Numbered from the stretch's first letter, positions 1 through 13,194 are shown. The stretch is DNA of 64,000 nt from Apricaphanius iberus (GCA_028564705.1 JAPXFQ010001677.1:248001-312000); one strand, 5' to 3'. The notes: a model not told the origin generated them from the sequence alone. Program-made: numbers and translations.

Positions 1-1012
1 TATAGCTATAGGAGACATGCAGAAGCCATGACTAAATAGTTATCTGTTAGGTAAAAAAAACAACATCCAAACACTCTGTGTATTGACCGTTTAGCTTGTT
101 AATCTGTCCACCCCAACATTAGACAAAGTCTTCCAATTAATATGAGTAATGGCCTTGTCTCATTAGCACAAAATAGATAACTGAGCCAATTCTATGACAG
201 CCTGCCTCTGTACACCCAGCACTGGCTGAAAGTGCTACACTATATATTATAAACGGAGTATAAAGGATCATATGCTGAAGTATATATTCAAACTGGGGTT
301 TAGGATGTGGAGAAACTGAAGAGGCTGTCTGAGAAGTTCTGCTTTGCAGGGAAACAATATTCGAACACATTAATACTACAAAATAGCATCAAACCATTTT
401 CTTCTTACAACAGAGGTTTTCTTTCGGATTTAGGTACGGGAAGAGAATGTTATTCAAAATGTCCTTCTATTAAAAAAAGACTTCGTGATGCCGTAGTCTA
501 AAATGGCTTCTAAGCCCTTTGGAGGAGAAACAGGCCCATAGCCTCACAGATCTACCACTTTGCTCTGTGTTTTTCTATATTCCTTATTGAACCAAAGCTG
601 ATAAATTCCTGCAGAGCTCAAGGTTTGACAAAAAAAATATTTTTTTCTATCTTAGCCTCATTTCTCACACTTCCATACATTTTTTTTTATCACTGCTCAG
701 GCTTTAGATCTAAGGGAAGTGCAGTCATGGAGCTATTTTCTTACGGCATGTTTTCCTCTCTTTCCAATTTAAAAGAGCAGCTATGAGCAACAGACGTCTG
801 AAAGAAAGTCCATTGATTCCAAATAACTACCAAGTTTCACCCTGGAAATAAATGTTGACAAATTAAAGGTTAAATGTTTTGTGAGATTTGGAAGTTGGAT
901 TTGCACAGGTGCCGCTTCACCGCACTGACACTGGTGAACAGCAGGCACGTTTCCACCATCTGAACTTCAGGATCATTTGACCAGACAGTTGGCTGTCCTC
1001 TTCCCTTGCATC
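1..1012. other. Anonymous non-coding sequence
   Basis: AT-rich sequence with poly-A and poly-T runs. I recognise no gene, repeat end or RNA here. Confidence 0.6.
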
Positions 1013-1085
1013 TAGGGCTTTTGATAATTGACTAATCACTAATTATTTTGCCGATTAGTCGGCTAATCGGATCAGGTGTGAAATG
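1013..1085. repeat. hAT-type MITE end fragment
   Basis: The segment starts with TAGGGCTTTTGATAATTGAC and continues with ATTAGTCGGCTAATCGG, a pattern common at the ends of teleost hAT MITEs (TAGGGCT start, then ATTA/CGAT-rich palindromic sequence). No partner end was found, so it is a fragment. Assignment is from motif memory only. Confidence 0.4.
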
Positions 1086-1424
1086 CATGTTATTGCAGGA
1101 GCAAGCAGCTCTAATATTTGCGTGTAACATCGAAGTGTAATGTAGGGATTTTTAAGGTGATAGCTCATTTAACAGTTATGGATGATATAAAAAATTAAAC
1201 ATTAGTGATACAGTAGACACATGACGTGCGCTAAGCGTGGTGAAATGACCATGCCTATTGTTAATGTTGGAGCTATCAAGTAATACAACAGCCTCTTCAG
1301 CCAGGAGCTTCCTGCATCCTTCCTGCCCACAGCCATTTATCATCTAACCTCTGAGTAAACATTACATTCTGACAAAATAAGTATGTTGATGCAATAAAGA
1401 AATAATAAGCAGCAGTTTGTTCTG
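1086..1424. other. Anonymous non-coding sequence
   Basis: No recognisable feature seen. Confidence 0.5.
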
Positions 1425-1612
1425 ACAGCTACACCTTGACGTCCCAGGAAGAAGGTCCTGGGTTTGAATCCCCTAATCTGCTTAGAGTCTGCATGTCTTC
1501 CCCGTTTTTCTGGATTCTGGCTTCGTCCAAAAATGACAGGTTAATTGATTACGCTAAAATTGTCCTGAGGTATGAACTTTTTTGTCCAGGTGTGCCCTGC
1601 CTCGGTGACATC
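1425..1612 (+). repeat. Decayed tRNA-headed SINE-like repeat
   Basis: GAAGGTCCTGGGTTTGAATCC resembles the B-box region of a teleost tRNA-like repeat (GTTTGAATC against GWTCRANNC, one mismatch). It is followed by a degraded version of the usual body: CTGCATGTCTTCCCCGTTTT, then TCCAAAAATGACAGGTTAAT and AAATTGTCCTGAGG. The A box upstream is no longer clear. The open frame at 1436-1621 is a by-product of this repeat and not a gene. The better-preserved head at 36680 belongs to the same type. Confidence 0.6.
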
Positions 1613-1892
1613 AAAATATAAACAAAAAGGAGACAGTAAAAGTCAAGCTAGCCAACAGGAAAGAATATCTAAAAATATATAGTTTTACACAAACTTCACT
1701 TTGATAGGATTTCTTTTTATTTTTATATAGATTAGTTTTGAAAAGCAGGGAGAGATTTGTCTCAGAGTGGTGTAATAAAAAGATGAATGCTGTCAGAGAA
1801 ATTTAATCTCAGTTTATCCTTAGGAGAGAGTGTCAGGAGGGAGGAGATCAGAACTGAAGCAACAGCAGAAGAAAAACTCTGATACACATCTG
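1613..1892. other. Anonymous non-coding sequence
   Basis: Nothing recognised. Confidence 0.5.
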
Positions 1893-1965
1893 GACAGGCA
1901 ATTTGTATAGCACACTACCAACAACATGGCAGTTCAAGGTGCTCTACAGAGATATTTCTGCTCAT
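1893..1965 (-). repeat. L2-type LINE 3' tail fragment, reverse orientation
   Basis: GGACAGGCAATTTGTATAGC, then CAACAACATGGCAGTTCAAGGTGCTCTACAG, mirrors the widespread fish LINE tail (AAAGCACTTTGAATTGCC, then GTGCTATATAAATAAA) in reverse complement. Only the tail remains. Confidence 0.5.
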
Positions 1966-4044
1966 GCTTCTTTGCAAAACAGAGGACATACAAACTCCAT
2001 GCAGAAAAAAACAACCTTTTATCGGAGCTGAACAGTGTTTACAGCTGTGCCACCGATCATTTAAAGTAAGTATATACAGTAGGTCTTCAGGAAAATCTGT
2101 TCTGCTTCAACAGAAATCTCGCTTCAACCTTTGAAACTTTTTGTGAACTTTTTCAACACATGAAAAAAAAAACTTCCAGGGTTTGGTTGTCTTTGAAATT
2201 TGATTAGATTTTACCACCTTAAAGCTGGTTTACACAGCAAGGTTTTTAAGCCAATTTTGGGCCATATTCTTCCCTTTTGACATTCGCAAGGATGCCTTGA
2301 TAATCAGAATGGTTCTTAAGATACTAACAGATATTCATGCTGTGTCTTGCAGCTTGTGTGGTGTGTTGTGAGGACAACCAAACCGATTGGCCTGTAGCCA
2401 ATCAGGAAGTGAGGTGACTGGTAGGGATATGACTTGGAAGCGTCTTGTTTATTATTTCCAAGCGTTGGCTCACGTGACCACAGTCCACAAACACATAGAA
2501 GTAGATCAATCAGAGAAAAGTGTGTTGAGATGAAGCCTCATGGTTCACTGAAGCTTTCCATCCAATGGGTCGACTCATGAGCACGCTTTATGGTGCTTCA
2601 TTTGCTCCACTGCGCCATCAATTGGGCCATACGAGTCACATGTGGCCTCTGGACCTCTAAACTGAATAAATGCATGTCATGTATTGTCATACCTCAGCAT
2701 ACTGTAGATCAGGTCTTTCTCTTGCCTCAAAGTCCATTTGAATACAACACGCACTTCAAAACACAGGAGATTAGAAGGAGAAAATAAGAACAAAAGATCC
2801 GCTGTGTTGCTTTTTAACTTTAATGTTAGTGATGATTTATTACCACGTGGAAATCTTATCAGGGGAGTTTATTTACATGTTAGCAGACACCGCAAAATCT
2901 CCTCTTTAGCTCCTGCACAAAAAAAGATGCTCAATTAGATTCCAAAGACAGGTGATACAATCCAAGGGCAGCAAAATGTATAAACATCAGCATCTTTGCT
3001 GCCTTTTATGTTTCAATTCACAAGCAAACCGGCAGTAAACTGAATGAATCATGATGGCTTTACAATTCAGGTCCCACTCACCCATTCGGACATCGATTCA
3101 CTAACCAGTTCGGTTTAGTGTCTTGCCTGGAAATCCCTCCCCATGTAGCTATGGGAAGCAGTAATTAAATCTGCATCCTCCAAGTTGCTGCTCTTCCTTT
3201 CTGTGCTACAGCCCCTTTTAATAATTCAAACATGCATAAGTTGAAATTAAGCTTTCATAAGGTCAAGACAAAATGAGCTGCAATGTCTCAAAGATAAGCT
3301 GCTCAGGAATAAATTGTGTGAATGAATGCATTTGTTCTGGTAAGACAAACTACATCACATCCAGACTTTGTGGAATATGAAGATTCATCAGAAGGGCAAC
3401 TGATTTTCCTCTTTATTTGGGAACAGTTCACATCAGGTAATGAGAGTTTAAACAGGTTCACTAGCAACAAAAACCTCAACGCGGTGGGGGAACATGACTG
3501 AAGTTGCGTCTTTGTTTGAGCTACAGAGATGACAGCTAAGTGTGGGAAGAAGGGCCTTTTCTGATGAGTTGCCCCCCTGACTTGTTTCCAAGAGGTAAGG
3601 TGATGTTTTCCGTCTTTTAAATGCGGCAGTGATTGACAACACTAACACTTACACAATGTTTTTTATCTCAGAAGTATATCTAGTTGAAAAGGGTATTGTA
3701 TTTTTTTTGTCAGTCATATTTAAAAGGTGCTGAGAGAGCGTTGTGTTATCTGTGGTGGTGCTGGGTATATGAAATTTGACAAGGACTGCTGTAGGTGAAA
3801 TAAAAAGGGAGATGCACTACTGACTGGCAAAGCAGAGGAGAGAAAATTAACAAGTCATGCTGTTCATTCCTGTTTTTCAGTTTTGGTCACGGAATGTCCC
3901 TCGCTCATCAGCTAGAAGCTTTTCATAAAATTTCTAAACAAAATAAAGAGTTCCAAAAACAAAAAGCTCCTAATTTATTAATCTAAAAAACAATCTGTAA
4001 ACTTAGAAAAAGATACGATTTTAAGCAAATGTTCAAATAAAAGT
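1966..4044. other. Anonymous non-coding sequence
   Basis: About 2.1 kb without a supported gene. The block 2225-2480 (GCTGGTTTACACAGCAAGG, later GCCAATCAGGAAGTGAGG) has the flavour of a hAT-type repeat and resembles 42400-42620 (CTTTCTGATTGGCTACACG), but no paired ends could be shown. Confidence 0.4.
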
Positions 4045-4190
4045 GTGTCATGCCGTAAAAGTAATCACATCCCTTAAACCTTTCAAACATTCTGTTGCAT
4101 CGCAAGCACAACATTTTATGTATTTAATGGGTTCAACACAAAGGAGATCATTATTGAGAAGTTGAAGAAAAATGATGTAAAGCATTTACA
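4045..4190 (+). pseudogene. Tc1-family transposon end fragment
   Basis: The string AAGTAATCACATCCCTTAAACC, then TTCTGTTGCATCGCAAGCAC and TTTTATGTATTTAATGGG, matches in order the left non-coding end of a Tc1-type element common in fish (consensus of the style: gtattcataccccttgaac, cattttgtcacattacaacc, tgtattttattggg). No transposase coding remains. Related ends lie at 13195-13420, 16520-16640 and 41800-43080. Confidence 0.5.
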
Positions 4191-4934
4191 TAGTTGGAAC
4201 TGAGTACATGGAAATCATTCTAAGGAAAGCAAAGGAGACGGGGTACAAAGACGGAGAATCCAGTGACAAATCAGAACTGCTTCAATACTGAGGAGGGAGT
4301 GGGGAAGTGGCAGAGAAGCCTGAGGACTAATTAGTGGATGCATTTGCAGGTGAGAGGGAGAGAGCAGGTGGAAATGATCTGTAGCCGGCAGCAGAATGGC
4401 AGAGAGAAGAACAGGAGAAAACAAAGAAATGAGAGAAGTCAAGACTAGAAAGAGGAGCAATCGTAAATTAAAAGAATAAAGACTAACTTAGAGGTAACGA
4501 AAGTTAAGATATCTAACAAGGAACCTGACAGAAACTCAAGGAGGAGGAGAAACGGAACATATTGAAATAAATACCAGAAAGACTAATATATGGGAAAACG
4601 ATCTAATTAGAGAAATAAAGTTAAACAGAACTAACCAGTAAAAAACAGCTGAAATAATGAAATGCAAATATGACAAAACAGCAGAAAACAGCAGACAATG
4701 AAACATAGAGTGAAAACATCTAAGGCCATCTAAAGCACTCATTGTATCCAAACACACTTACATCATCGTACTTGCAACAGTCATCACGGACACCTGCTTT
4801 CTCTCTCTGCAGCTGAAGTATGTCCGTCAGAAAGCCTGACACCGCTGCGCTTCATTCAAACACATTGGAACCCGGCAACTTAAATCCCTGGTAACGGTAA
4901 CAGTGTTGCAACAATAGGAAAAGCAATTAGATTA
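4191..4934. other. Anonymous non-coding sequence
   Basis: Purine-rich stretch (long AGA/GAA runs at 4215-4690). It gives long but unconvincing minus-strand open frames full of Leu, Ser and Phe. No gene recognised. Confidence 0.5.
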
Positions 4935-5007
4935 GTCTGTTACCTGAACAATAACGCCGTTAGTAACGCTGTTATACTTAAACGCCGTTACTCTCAACAC
5001 TGCCAAC
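4935..5007. repeat. hAT-like GTTAC-rich MITE fragment
   Basis: TAACGCCGTTAGTAACGCTGTTA and AACGCCGTTACTCTCAACACTG match the TAACGCCGTTAC plus CAACACTG ending of a common teleost hAT MITE. The other end is missing. Confidence 0.45.
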
Positions 5008-8000
5008 AATGTTAGCATTCCGGACATGCTACTGTGGAATATCATTTCTGTCCCTGGTTATTGAGCTGTGAGCATGTCATAAGAATCATGTGTGACAGTT
5101 ATGAGATAATGTTTTAGGTCAGAGGTTTCTTGAGATTCAACACTGACTGTGACTCGAGATTCTTCCTGCAATCACCATCACCATCACTGTCCAGAACGAC
5201 TCTTTGAAGATACTTGGATGATGTGGAATTTATTTTAATTTAATTTCCTTTTTGGGATAGATAAGGAATTTTTAATTGAAACAAACTGAAGAGGATTGGA
5301 CTCTGGATGTGCACAGCTGCAGCAGGTATACATCAAATTTGCAGCTGTAACTGCAGCAAAAAGGATGTTAGACAAAGGAAAAACCCAGGGGGCCTGAATG
5401 CATATGAAAATCACACTTTTTATGTCAAAAATCTGTGTATCATATTAGTTCTACTATCACATTAAACTCAAAGTATATGACAAAACGTGAAAAACATCAC
5501 AGGAAGTGAAGACATTTGTAGGACTTTTACAGATATTCTATAGCTGTGCCCTATATGAAGGCAAAACTGTAAAAAAAAAACAAAAAACTAAATGTGTTGG
5601 CTTTTAGAAGAACTAGGAGCAGTTTCCGACATGGTAATCATTTTATCTTCTCCCCTACTATAAAAGGAATTACAGCTTTGATCAGTTCAATTAAAACTTT
5701 ATCAGCCTGGCAGTAAAAGCACATGATCAAGGCGCCGAACAATGAAGAACAAACTACAAAGGGTTTCCTCTCAGAAATATGTCACTAGCAGTGACCTTCA
5801 GTAAGTTTCTGTGGCGGCAACAAATCCCATGGACATGAACGCAGAGCGTAGCTGCAACAGGATGAAGAAGCCACATTTGTGATGACGGATCAAAGAATGC
5901 GCAGGGGTGTGAAAACGAACTAAACAAGCTATTAAATCCATCCATCTCACGTCTCATATCAGATTCAAATAAGATGTCAAGCTGTTCTGATATTTATAGT
6001 TCTCTTTTGCCCTTTTGATACAATCTGAACATCGCCCTCAGAGAAGAGGCTGCTCGGCCGCGGCGCCATTCTTCAGTCATTCTTGGGTGATATGCAACCA
6101 AGAAGTCAATAAAGATGTCTGGAAATGGTTTTAATTAGGAATTTATTAGATCAAACCTCCCTCAAGATCTGACCGCGGCGGCGTGAGCGCTTCTCTGATG
6201 ATGGCATAAAAGCTGGAGAGGATCAATCACTGCTTCTTAAGGTCAAATACTTTTAAACACTGACCGCATTTGGGAGTATCGAGCTGGTGTTGCTGACTGT
6301 GCATACTGATGGACGCCGGCTTTGGACGCCAGGCAGGATTTCATGCATCTGTTTTCCTGAAACTGATATTGGTGCAAAGCAGCAAAAAAAAAAAAATGGA
6401 TGAATATTTGTTTCCCTTTCATCGGGAGAAAATGGAGCGTTTAGAGCAAAGTCTTACAACTGTATATGGGTGGGTTTTTCTTCTCTTAAGAAATTAAATG
6501 TACACAAAGCCTGAAACACCCCAGTCAGGCCCACAGCTGAACCCCAATCTACCTTTAATTCCTGCCAGCGCGTCTATCGGAGCAGAGGGATATAAGGTAG
6601 GACATGAGAGACAGGGAGAGTTTTACAAGTACTGAGAGTGTAGACCTCTGGTTACAGGATACTACATTAGCATTTAGATCACAAAGTGTTTCTTGCCATT
6701 GAAATGCAACCAGCTATCACAGTGCAGTTAAGTCCTGCTCAATGAAGGCCATCGCAGAGAGGGGTGAGACGCTGTCTGTGATGGAACAAACCTCCGAATC
6801 CGTGAAGAGCCGCACAGAGTCAAGAGCAGCAAAATGCTCCGATAATCTTGATCAAAGTGGTAAAAAAAACTGCGTCCAATGATGTTCCGCAACACTTTAT
6901 GCAATATTCATATGAGACACATAAAGGGGTGGGAAAAGATTTTTTTAAAAATCATTCAATACTTGTATTCCGGTTAACTTTAAGTGTTGAACAAGCAGCA
7001 TCTGAATCCAGAGCTTGGATATTGATTAGTGGGCCATGCTTAATTAAAATTGAATGGAGTGTCTTTGAAACAAAAGCCCTTTTTTCTTTTGTAAATACAA
7101 AATCACCACAACTCTGGTTCTTTAACAACACAATAGCTTTCAAGCTTTGCATCAATAATTGTATGTTCTGAGTCAGAACTCTACAGTGACAGCGACATTA
7201 ATTTCAACCCCTGGTATAGATGCATTAAAGCTGTGAAATATATTTATCTTTTCTCCTTCCATCACTAGTTAGCTAAAGCTATCTTATCCAAATCCAAATC
7301 AGATGTTGGAATCAATAGTAGGGAAAGTCCATCCAGCTGGTCAAATATATCATATCCATGCCGGAAGCCTGGAATACAATAGTCAAGCAATTATTTTGAT
7401 GAACAACATTATTATTACGATTAAAACATCTACAGTGATGCTGAACATTTTTTTTCTTTCTGTCACTTTTGTAAACTGATGGTCAAATGAAACTTTACAA
7501 AAAATAAACCAAACTAAACTATGGAAATGAATTTAGTGTGACAAAAATGATTTTGTGCAAAAGACCTCCAGCTCACAGTTAGGTGTGGAGGAGGATCTTT
7601 GTTTCTGTCCGCCGTATTATCAGCAGGAGTCACATTAACAAATTTATTTTTTGTATTTGACCATTTTTTTAATAGGTGATGGGAAAATCTGAAGCCAAAC
7701 ATCGTCTTAACAGATTAGTATTCATACCTCTGACTACTTTAAGCAAATGTGCGGACATTTTCGACCCTACGCATCAAGCAAAAGTAATAAAAGTAATAGG
7801 AAATTGTCTAACACTGCTGTTATTATTACCTGTTAGAACATAAGCTCAAATGAAAGATACAAACATTAAAAACACTCTTTAAAAGACAAGTGAATGAGTC
7901 CTAAATCATTTTCACATTTTAGTTCTGTGCAATGTTAATGTGCACCAAGCAGGTGCTGGGTCATTCAGTTCTAGCAGGAAGTGCAAGAATGAAGGCATTT

Positions 8001-9217
8001 ATGGGATGTATTTATCCCTCTGAGTCCAAGTTACTCATGGAAGAAAATGGCAACCGCAACGGAAGCGATGCCACACGCAGCTCAAGTTTCCATAACCTGT
8101 GAATGCCACCGGCACAACATGAAGACTATTTAAGGCAGTGGAGACGGAAGTTTATGTACTGACCAGATCCTGCTTTGGTCTGGAAGCCCAGGGCCTTGTC
8201 TGTAAGCCGTGTTCCTGCGGTGTGCTCCTAAGCAGGCCGGCTCACTTCCTGTGCTTCAGGGGAAACATATACAGAGCAGAATCGCAAGCTCACAGATAAA
8301 ATGTCCTCAGAAAAACGAGGAGAAGACAGAGTACTGAATGGCACACAGGAGGGAGTAGCCGGAAGGTAAATAAATTGCACATTAGGAACCATCAGGCATG
8401 CAGCATATGGTGTTTACTCAACCTGTGAGGTCTCACAGCTACCTTTATGCACCAGCAACATATCCATTCGCTTTATGTCCCATCTGGTTTACAGTAAGAA
8501 ACCCTTCCTAATCTCAAAGCGCTGCGTGATCACTGTTAGTGCATCACAGGATTAAAGGGTCAATCTGTACACTGAGAAAGGTCAGAAATCACTGTTTCAT
8601 CTTTCTCTTAACACCCAGGAGGGCGAGAAGCTGCATCATGTAAAAATGTCCAAGGAAAGAGTCCATGAGCTGACATGCCTGACGCATCTCTGAAAGAAGA
8701 AGAAGCTGCTGATACAGCATTGAAGGTCAGATAGGCTTCATCAATATTTGATTTGGTGAGATGCAAAGGCGGAGTGGGCTGCAGGGCAGTGCTGCATGCA
8801 AAGAGAAGGATCCTCTTCTGGACAAATGGAAGCACAGACAGTGGAACGAACAATGAAAATGCGAGCAGAAAGATGGTGCATGGAGGGGAATAATAAGCGT
8901 CCCTCCCAGCTCTTTATCTTACTCAGCATAACAGTTGCTAAGCCTGGAGAATGGAGGGATTAAAGGAATAAGGGAATGCCTGCAAGGATTCATCAATGAG
9001 TTCTACCAGAATCTCATCTCTTTCTCCCAGACTTCCAGCCTGGTGTTTGTACCTCAGGGAGTTTAATCACGGTGTGATCCTGAGCGCTTTATGACACGTC
9101 CCAACCTAACATTAACATAATCTAATCATAAAATGATACATGCACTCCCTAGAGTGACAAAGAGGTAAGAGACACTTGAACTGTGAGGGAAATGGATGAA
9201 ATCTCAAACCGTAATGG
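5008..9217. other. Anonymous non-coding sequence, 4.2 kb
   Basis: No gene, paired repeat or RNA recognised. There are poly-A runs (for example 5570-5590 and 6383-6395) and a reversed LINE-tail-like motif near 5245 (CTTTTTGGGATAGATAAGG). The longest open frame, 107 codons at 6848-7171, has no recognisable domain and is within what AT-rich random sequence gives. Confidence 0.5.
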
Positions 9218-10760
9218 ATGGAAGCACCTCAGTTCACCTCCAACCTGTCCACCTGGGATGCACCAACCCAGGTACCAGGTCCAGGCAATGATACAGTTAA
9301 AGTAGTCTCAGGTACAAAGGAGTCTCCAGGGAATAGCGGTTGTCTGATATGCAGTGGAAAAAGGGAGTGTTGCCGAGCTGAGAGTAAATGGAGGAAAACT
9401 CGACTCCAGGTTCACTGTGAGATCTACAAAGACAGGCTCAACAAACATAACTTAACGTTGAAAGCTGCAAGGGAATCATTCTTTTCTGAAATCATTAACA
9501 GAAACATTAATAATGCGCTGACTTTGTTCGCAACAGTTGAAAGACTAACTAATCCTCCAGTGACAGCAGCTCCTTAACTACACTCCAGGGCCTGCAAGGA
9601 ATTTGCCAACTTTTTTACGGAACTGATTCTAAATTTGAGAAGATCAATATTTACAGCATCACCAAACCCACCACCAGCATCAACCCTATGTAAAAACAAT
9701 GTAGAGAAAATGTCTAAATTCATAAAACCAAACTAATCACACCTTGATGCCTTGAAGTATTACTCACGGCTTTTCTAAAGAAACTTTTCCCTGTCCGATC
9801 TGATCCAAATAGTTAACAAATACCTCCTGTCAGGTGTCTTCCCTCAGGCCCTCAAGCAGTTATCAAATCCCTATTAAAGAACATCAACCTGGACAACACA
9901 GTGATGCAGAACTACAGGCCAATCTCTAATCTTAAATTCCTCAGTAAGATTTTTGAAAAAAATGTGTTTCAACAACTGAATACATTTCTAACAATGACTG
10001 ACTGCTTTGATAATTTTCAGTCTGGTTTCTGTGCACACCACAGCACTGAGACTGCCCCTTTCAACATTTTCAATGACATCAACAAAAATACAGACAGTGG
10101 CAGAACCACAGTTCTGGTTCTGTTGGACCTCAGTGCAGCGTTTGACACTGTTGATAATAAAATATGGAATGACAGGAGAGCTGGGTGGGACTCTTGGGAT
10201 CATCATGGGATCCCTTCTGTTCAATATCTATATGCTCCCACTAACCCAGATTATAACAACCAACAACATTAGCTACAATAACCATGCAGATGACACTCAG
10301 CTGTAGATTACAATGTCAACAGGTGACTTTGATCCCATCCAGACCTTAAATGAATGCATTGAACTAATCAACGACTGAATGTCCCATAAGATTCTCTAGC
10401 TGAACAGAAACAAAACTGAATTATCTTTGGAACTAAAGAGGAATGATCAAGAGTCAGCACACAGCCTTAGGTTATACAACTAGAAACTACTGATGAGGCC
10501 TGCAATCTAGGTGTAGTGATGACCAGACCTTCCTCTGGCTTCCTGTAGCTCATTGAATAGACTTTAAAATACTCCTACTAGCTCACTAAATGGTTTAGCA
10601 CCAAAGCATGTTGAAGACCTGTTGTCACCAGAGCAATCAAGCAGTATTTATTTTTATTTTTAAAACGTATCTCATTAATTCAGAAAAACAGATTTATTTA
10701 TTTTTAAGTGAATGCAATACGCTTCGGTACTTTACAAATAAAATAGCCTTGCCTTGAACT
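9218..10760 (+). pseudogene. L2/CR1-group LINE ORF2 fragment (linker plus broken reverse transcriptase)
   Basis: This is a dead non-LTR retrotransposon copy. The frame at 9218-9577 (119 codons) holds the linker between endonuclease and reverse transcriptase, with AESKWRKTRLQVHCEIYKDR and SEIINRNINNALTLFATV. After a disrupted stretch the reverse transcriptase begins at 9901 (NYRPISNLKFLSKIFEK, QSGFCAHHSTETA, LLDLSAAFDTVD). It then jumps from the AAFDTVD motif straight to a shifted GIIMGSLLFNIYMLPLTQI (frame 10007-10306) and a damaged catalytic motif that reads HADDTQL instead of YADDTQL. The palm segment between DTVD and the GxxxGSLLF motif is deleted. Later coding (HWLPVA-like, at about 10535) is fragmentary. 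The end reads TACAAATAAAATAGCCTTGCC near 10730, the usual L2-type tail. The copy at 59600-60835 belongs to the same family. Confidence 0.85.
10640..10735. repeat. Unclassified repeat block, shared with 37958-38110
   Basis: TATCTCATTAATTCAGAAAAACAG, then GTGAATGCAATACGCTTCGG, is echoed at 37958 by TATCTCGTTGATTCAGAAAAAACAG and at 38072 by AATGAATGAAATATGCTTCCG. It sits between the last LINE coding remnant and the LINE tail, so it may be an insertion in the LINE. Class unknown. Confidence 0.4.
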
Positions 10761-11605
10761 CAAAGCATTTTTTATTTATTCGTTCAGGTTTATTTTTGTG
10801 CGACAATAAATGTATAAATAAGTAACTCGGAAAGCAGACAATTTTTTACTTTATTTTCATAATTAGTAGCTTTTATTGTATTTCAAACATCTTGATCTTT
10901 ATTTTTGCTAAGAACTTTTGTGTTGCATTATGTTGGAAAAAGATATGGAAAAATTTGATTTTTTTTTTGCCTTCTTCTTGCGCAATTAATGTTCTTTAAA
11001 TTGCATGCTTGACATTTTTGAAGTTGTTCTGCAATGTGTCTTAAAAGTGAGAATGGTCATAAACAGTCATTTTGACATATATAAAAAACAAAAAGGAACA
11101 CACTGCAATACATATTGTTACCTTACATGCTTTAGAATATATTGCAATGCAGATTTGAGGCCATGTCGTCCAGCTCTAGTCTGTTGCCATATTCCCTTTA
11201 CTTTGTTAAGTGATTAAAAAAAGCATTTTGTAACCAGCCCAGTACGTTAATTCCTCTGCTCTGGCAGCAAACCCTGTGCTTTAACTTAGCATAAACCACT
11301 GTAATTGAATGGGAACTACTAGCATGCTAGTAGAGTGCCAGATTATGTTGGATTTTAGATGTAAAATTTGTTGTGGAAAAACTATTTTACTGGAGTACAT
11401 TTATTACACCGTTGTGGATGTGAAACAACCACTTTGGTTCAAGATGGCTTGGTTCTGTTGATAATACTAAGGCGTTGAACAGTGAATTGGACATGACCTT
11501 GCTTTCTGAGTAGTTTGACTGTGTCTACAGTTAAGATTTTATGTATATACTGTATATTATTGAAGCATTATTTCGAATCCACAGTGAGTTATCAAGACTG
11601 TGTAG
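10761..11605. other. Anonymous non-coding sequence
   Basis: Nothing recognised beyond AT-rich runs. Confidence 0.5.
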
Positions 11606-11655
11606 AATAGAACAATCCTTTATGGTCCCACAAGGGGAAATCTGGTTGTAAAAGC
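11606..11655 (+). repeat. Retroelement 3' tail motif
   Basis: AATCCTTTATGGTCCCACAAGGGGAAATCTGG resembles the ATACTTTATTGATCCC-AAGGGGAAATT tail motif widespread in fish retroelements. Similar motifs occur at 20045 and 53215. Only the tail is present. Confidence 0.4.
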
Positions 11656-11938
11656 AAAAAAGGCAAAAACAGAACACAATTTAAGAGTCCAGAAAATAAA
11701 TAATATTTACATTATGGACATAGTTACATAAACAGGGTACTATGCAGTTATTAACATATAAAATACAGATAAAGTGACATACCCAGATTGTAATATGCAA
11801 CAGAGCAGGAAACTTAAAGATTTTTAAATCATCAAAAATATTTAGAAATATGTACAGAATGTGCTGAATAGACCAGGGAAAAATATGTGAGCATCAAAAG
11901 TGGCAGATAATGTAGGGTTTAAGCCTAAGGTACTTTGT
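11656..11938. other. Anonymous non-coding sequence
   Basis: Nothing recognised. Confidence 0.5.
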
Positions 11939-12000
11939 ATAGGCCGTTATATTGGCTATCGGCCTATGCTACCGTTTTATATCAGTATCAGACCCCAAAA
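11939..12000. repeat. hAT-like fragment
   Basis: TATAGGCCGTTATATTGGCTATCGGCC, then TATATCAGTATCAGACCCC, matches the TATCGGCC / TATCGGTATCAGACCC interior of a common fish hAT MITE. No flanking ends. Confidence 0.4.
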
Positions 12001-13194
12001 ACCCATAGCGGGTTTTCGAAAGGGTTTTGCCAAAAAAGCTCGATTTGACCCATAAGTCTTTAATGTACCGCCAAGGGGACGTGAAAACGCAAAGGGGATT
12101 TATAAAAAAAGAGTGTTTACTTGGCTTCCAAGAATAAAATGGCAGTCCCCCAAATAAATTCCTCTGCCACTGGGTTTGTCCCTACTCACAACAGGGTAAA
12201 AACCCAACTGTCCAAGTGTGCTGGTGTGTAACCTGCGTGTTTAAACTAGAGACACGGGCTCTGTCCCCTGGCACAGACAAGGTCAACACTGCTGTGGCCA
12301 TTCAGGAGCATCCGCATCGTCGCCGCCACCCAGAGAGAAAAGGAGCATCAGAGACGAAGAGAGGTGAAGGCAGCAGAGGAAAGACGACGGGAGATAGCTA
12401 CATGACTGTGGCAGGATTCCACTTTCACAGGAAGTACCCTACAGCGGATTCATGTTCTTTTCTGAACGAGCAGCTGCCATATTATTGTGTTTTATTTTGG
12501 GAGGGCAAAGCTCAGTTATGATAACGACTCCTGAGTGTGATGTTTGTATTTTGTGCTTCAGGCTCTCGTTTTGCTGCTACAACACAGTTGGATAAACAAG
12601 CCGACTATAATTAATTTTAATTTTCCAAGCACTGCTATTAGTTATGCCCAAATCTCAGACTGAGGGCCAAACAAAGCCTTTCCAAACTAGAAAAACACAG
12701 AGAGAGCAGACCTACACCAAGGCAGCAAAACCCCACCAATGCTTAATATTATGATCTAATCCTAATCTTTTCAGATACCTTGAACATGACAACATACCTT
12801 TAGCGTCTGGATTCACACTGATATCATTATTAGTTCATAAAAATCACCTTTTCAGTAATGGAAGTTTCTGGCTCAACCCCAAATTCTAATCAATTGCTCA
12901 TGGTGTCATTGCAGACATTTCCTATGAATTTCTTTAAAATTACAAGCAGAGGGAGCTAGATTGACCAGTGGGATCTGCTGTGTTGGAGCAGAGACATCTG
13001 GAACTGGTAACCTATGACTTAATACAATGATGCTCACAGTGAAAGAGTGACAGTACTAGTTGCTGCAGCTCTTTCAATCTGTGTGATGGCATTTAATCTG
13101 GTGCTAAAACACCACATATTAAGTTCTACTAATTTCACAGCAAATACTATTGATTATTCTGTTACTTCTATCCTAATTTAGGGTTATTTAAATA
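12001..13194. other. Anonymous sequence with a GC-richer patch
   Basis: A patch at about 12216-12480 is richer in G and C than its surroundings and carries a 101-codon open frame ending at 12521. It is basic, Arg/His-rich and has no recognisable domain. It could be part of an old transposon or a host exon remnant. I cannot support either. Confidence 0.35.

Noticed and set aside
4215..4757. Leu/Ser/Phe-rich minus-strand frames as membrane proteins
   Set aside because: They reflect a purine-rich tract on the plus strand and carry no motif or start context.
6848..7171. 107-codon plus frame with an overlapping minus frame
   Set aside because: No domain or conserved motif; both strands are open through the same AT-rich stretch.
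12216..12521. GC-richer 101-codon frame as a host first exon
   Set aside because: No recognisable protein, no clear promoter or splice donor. Kept only as a note in the gap entry.
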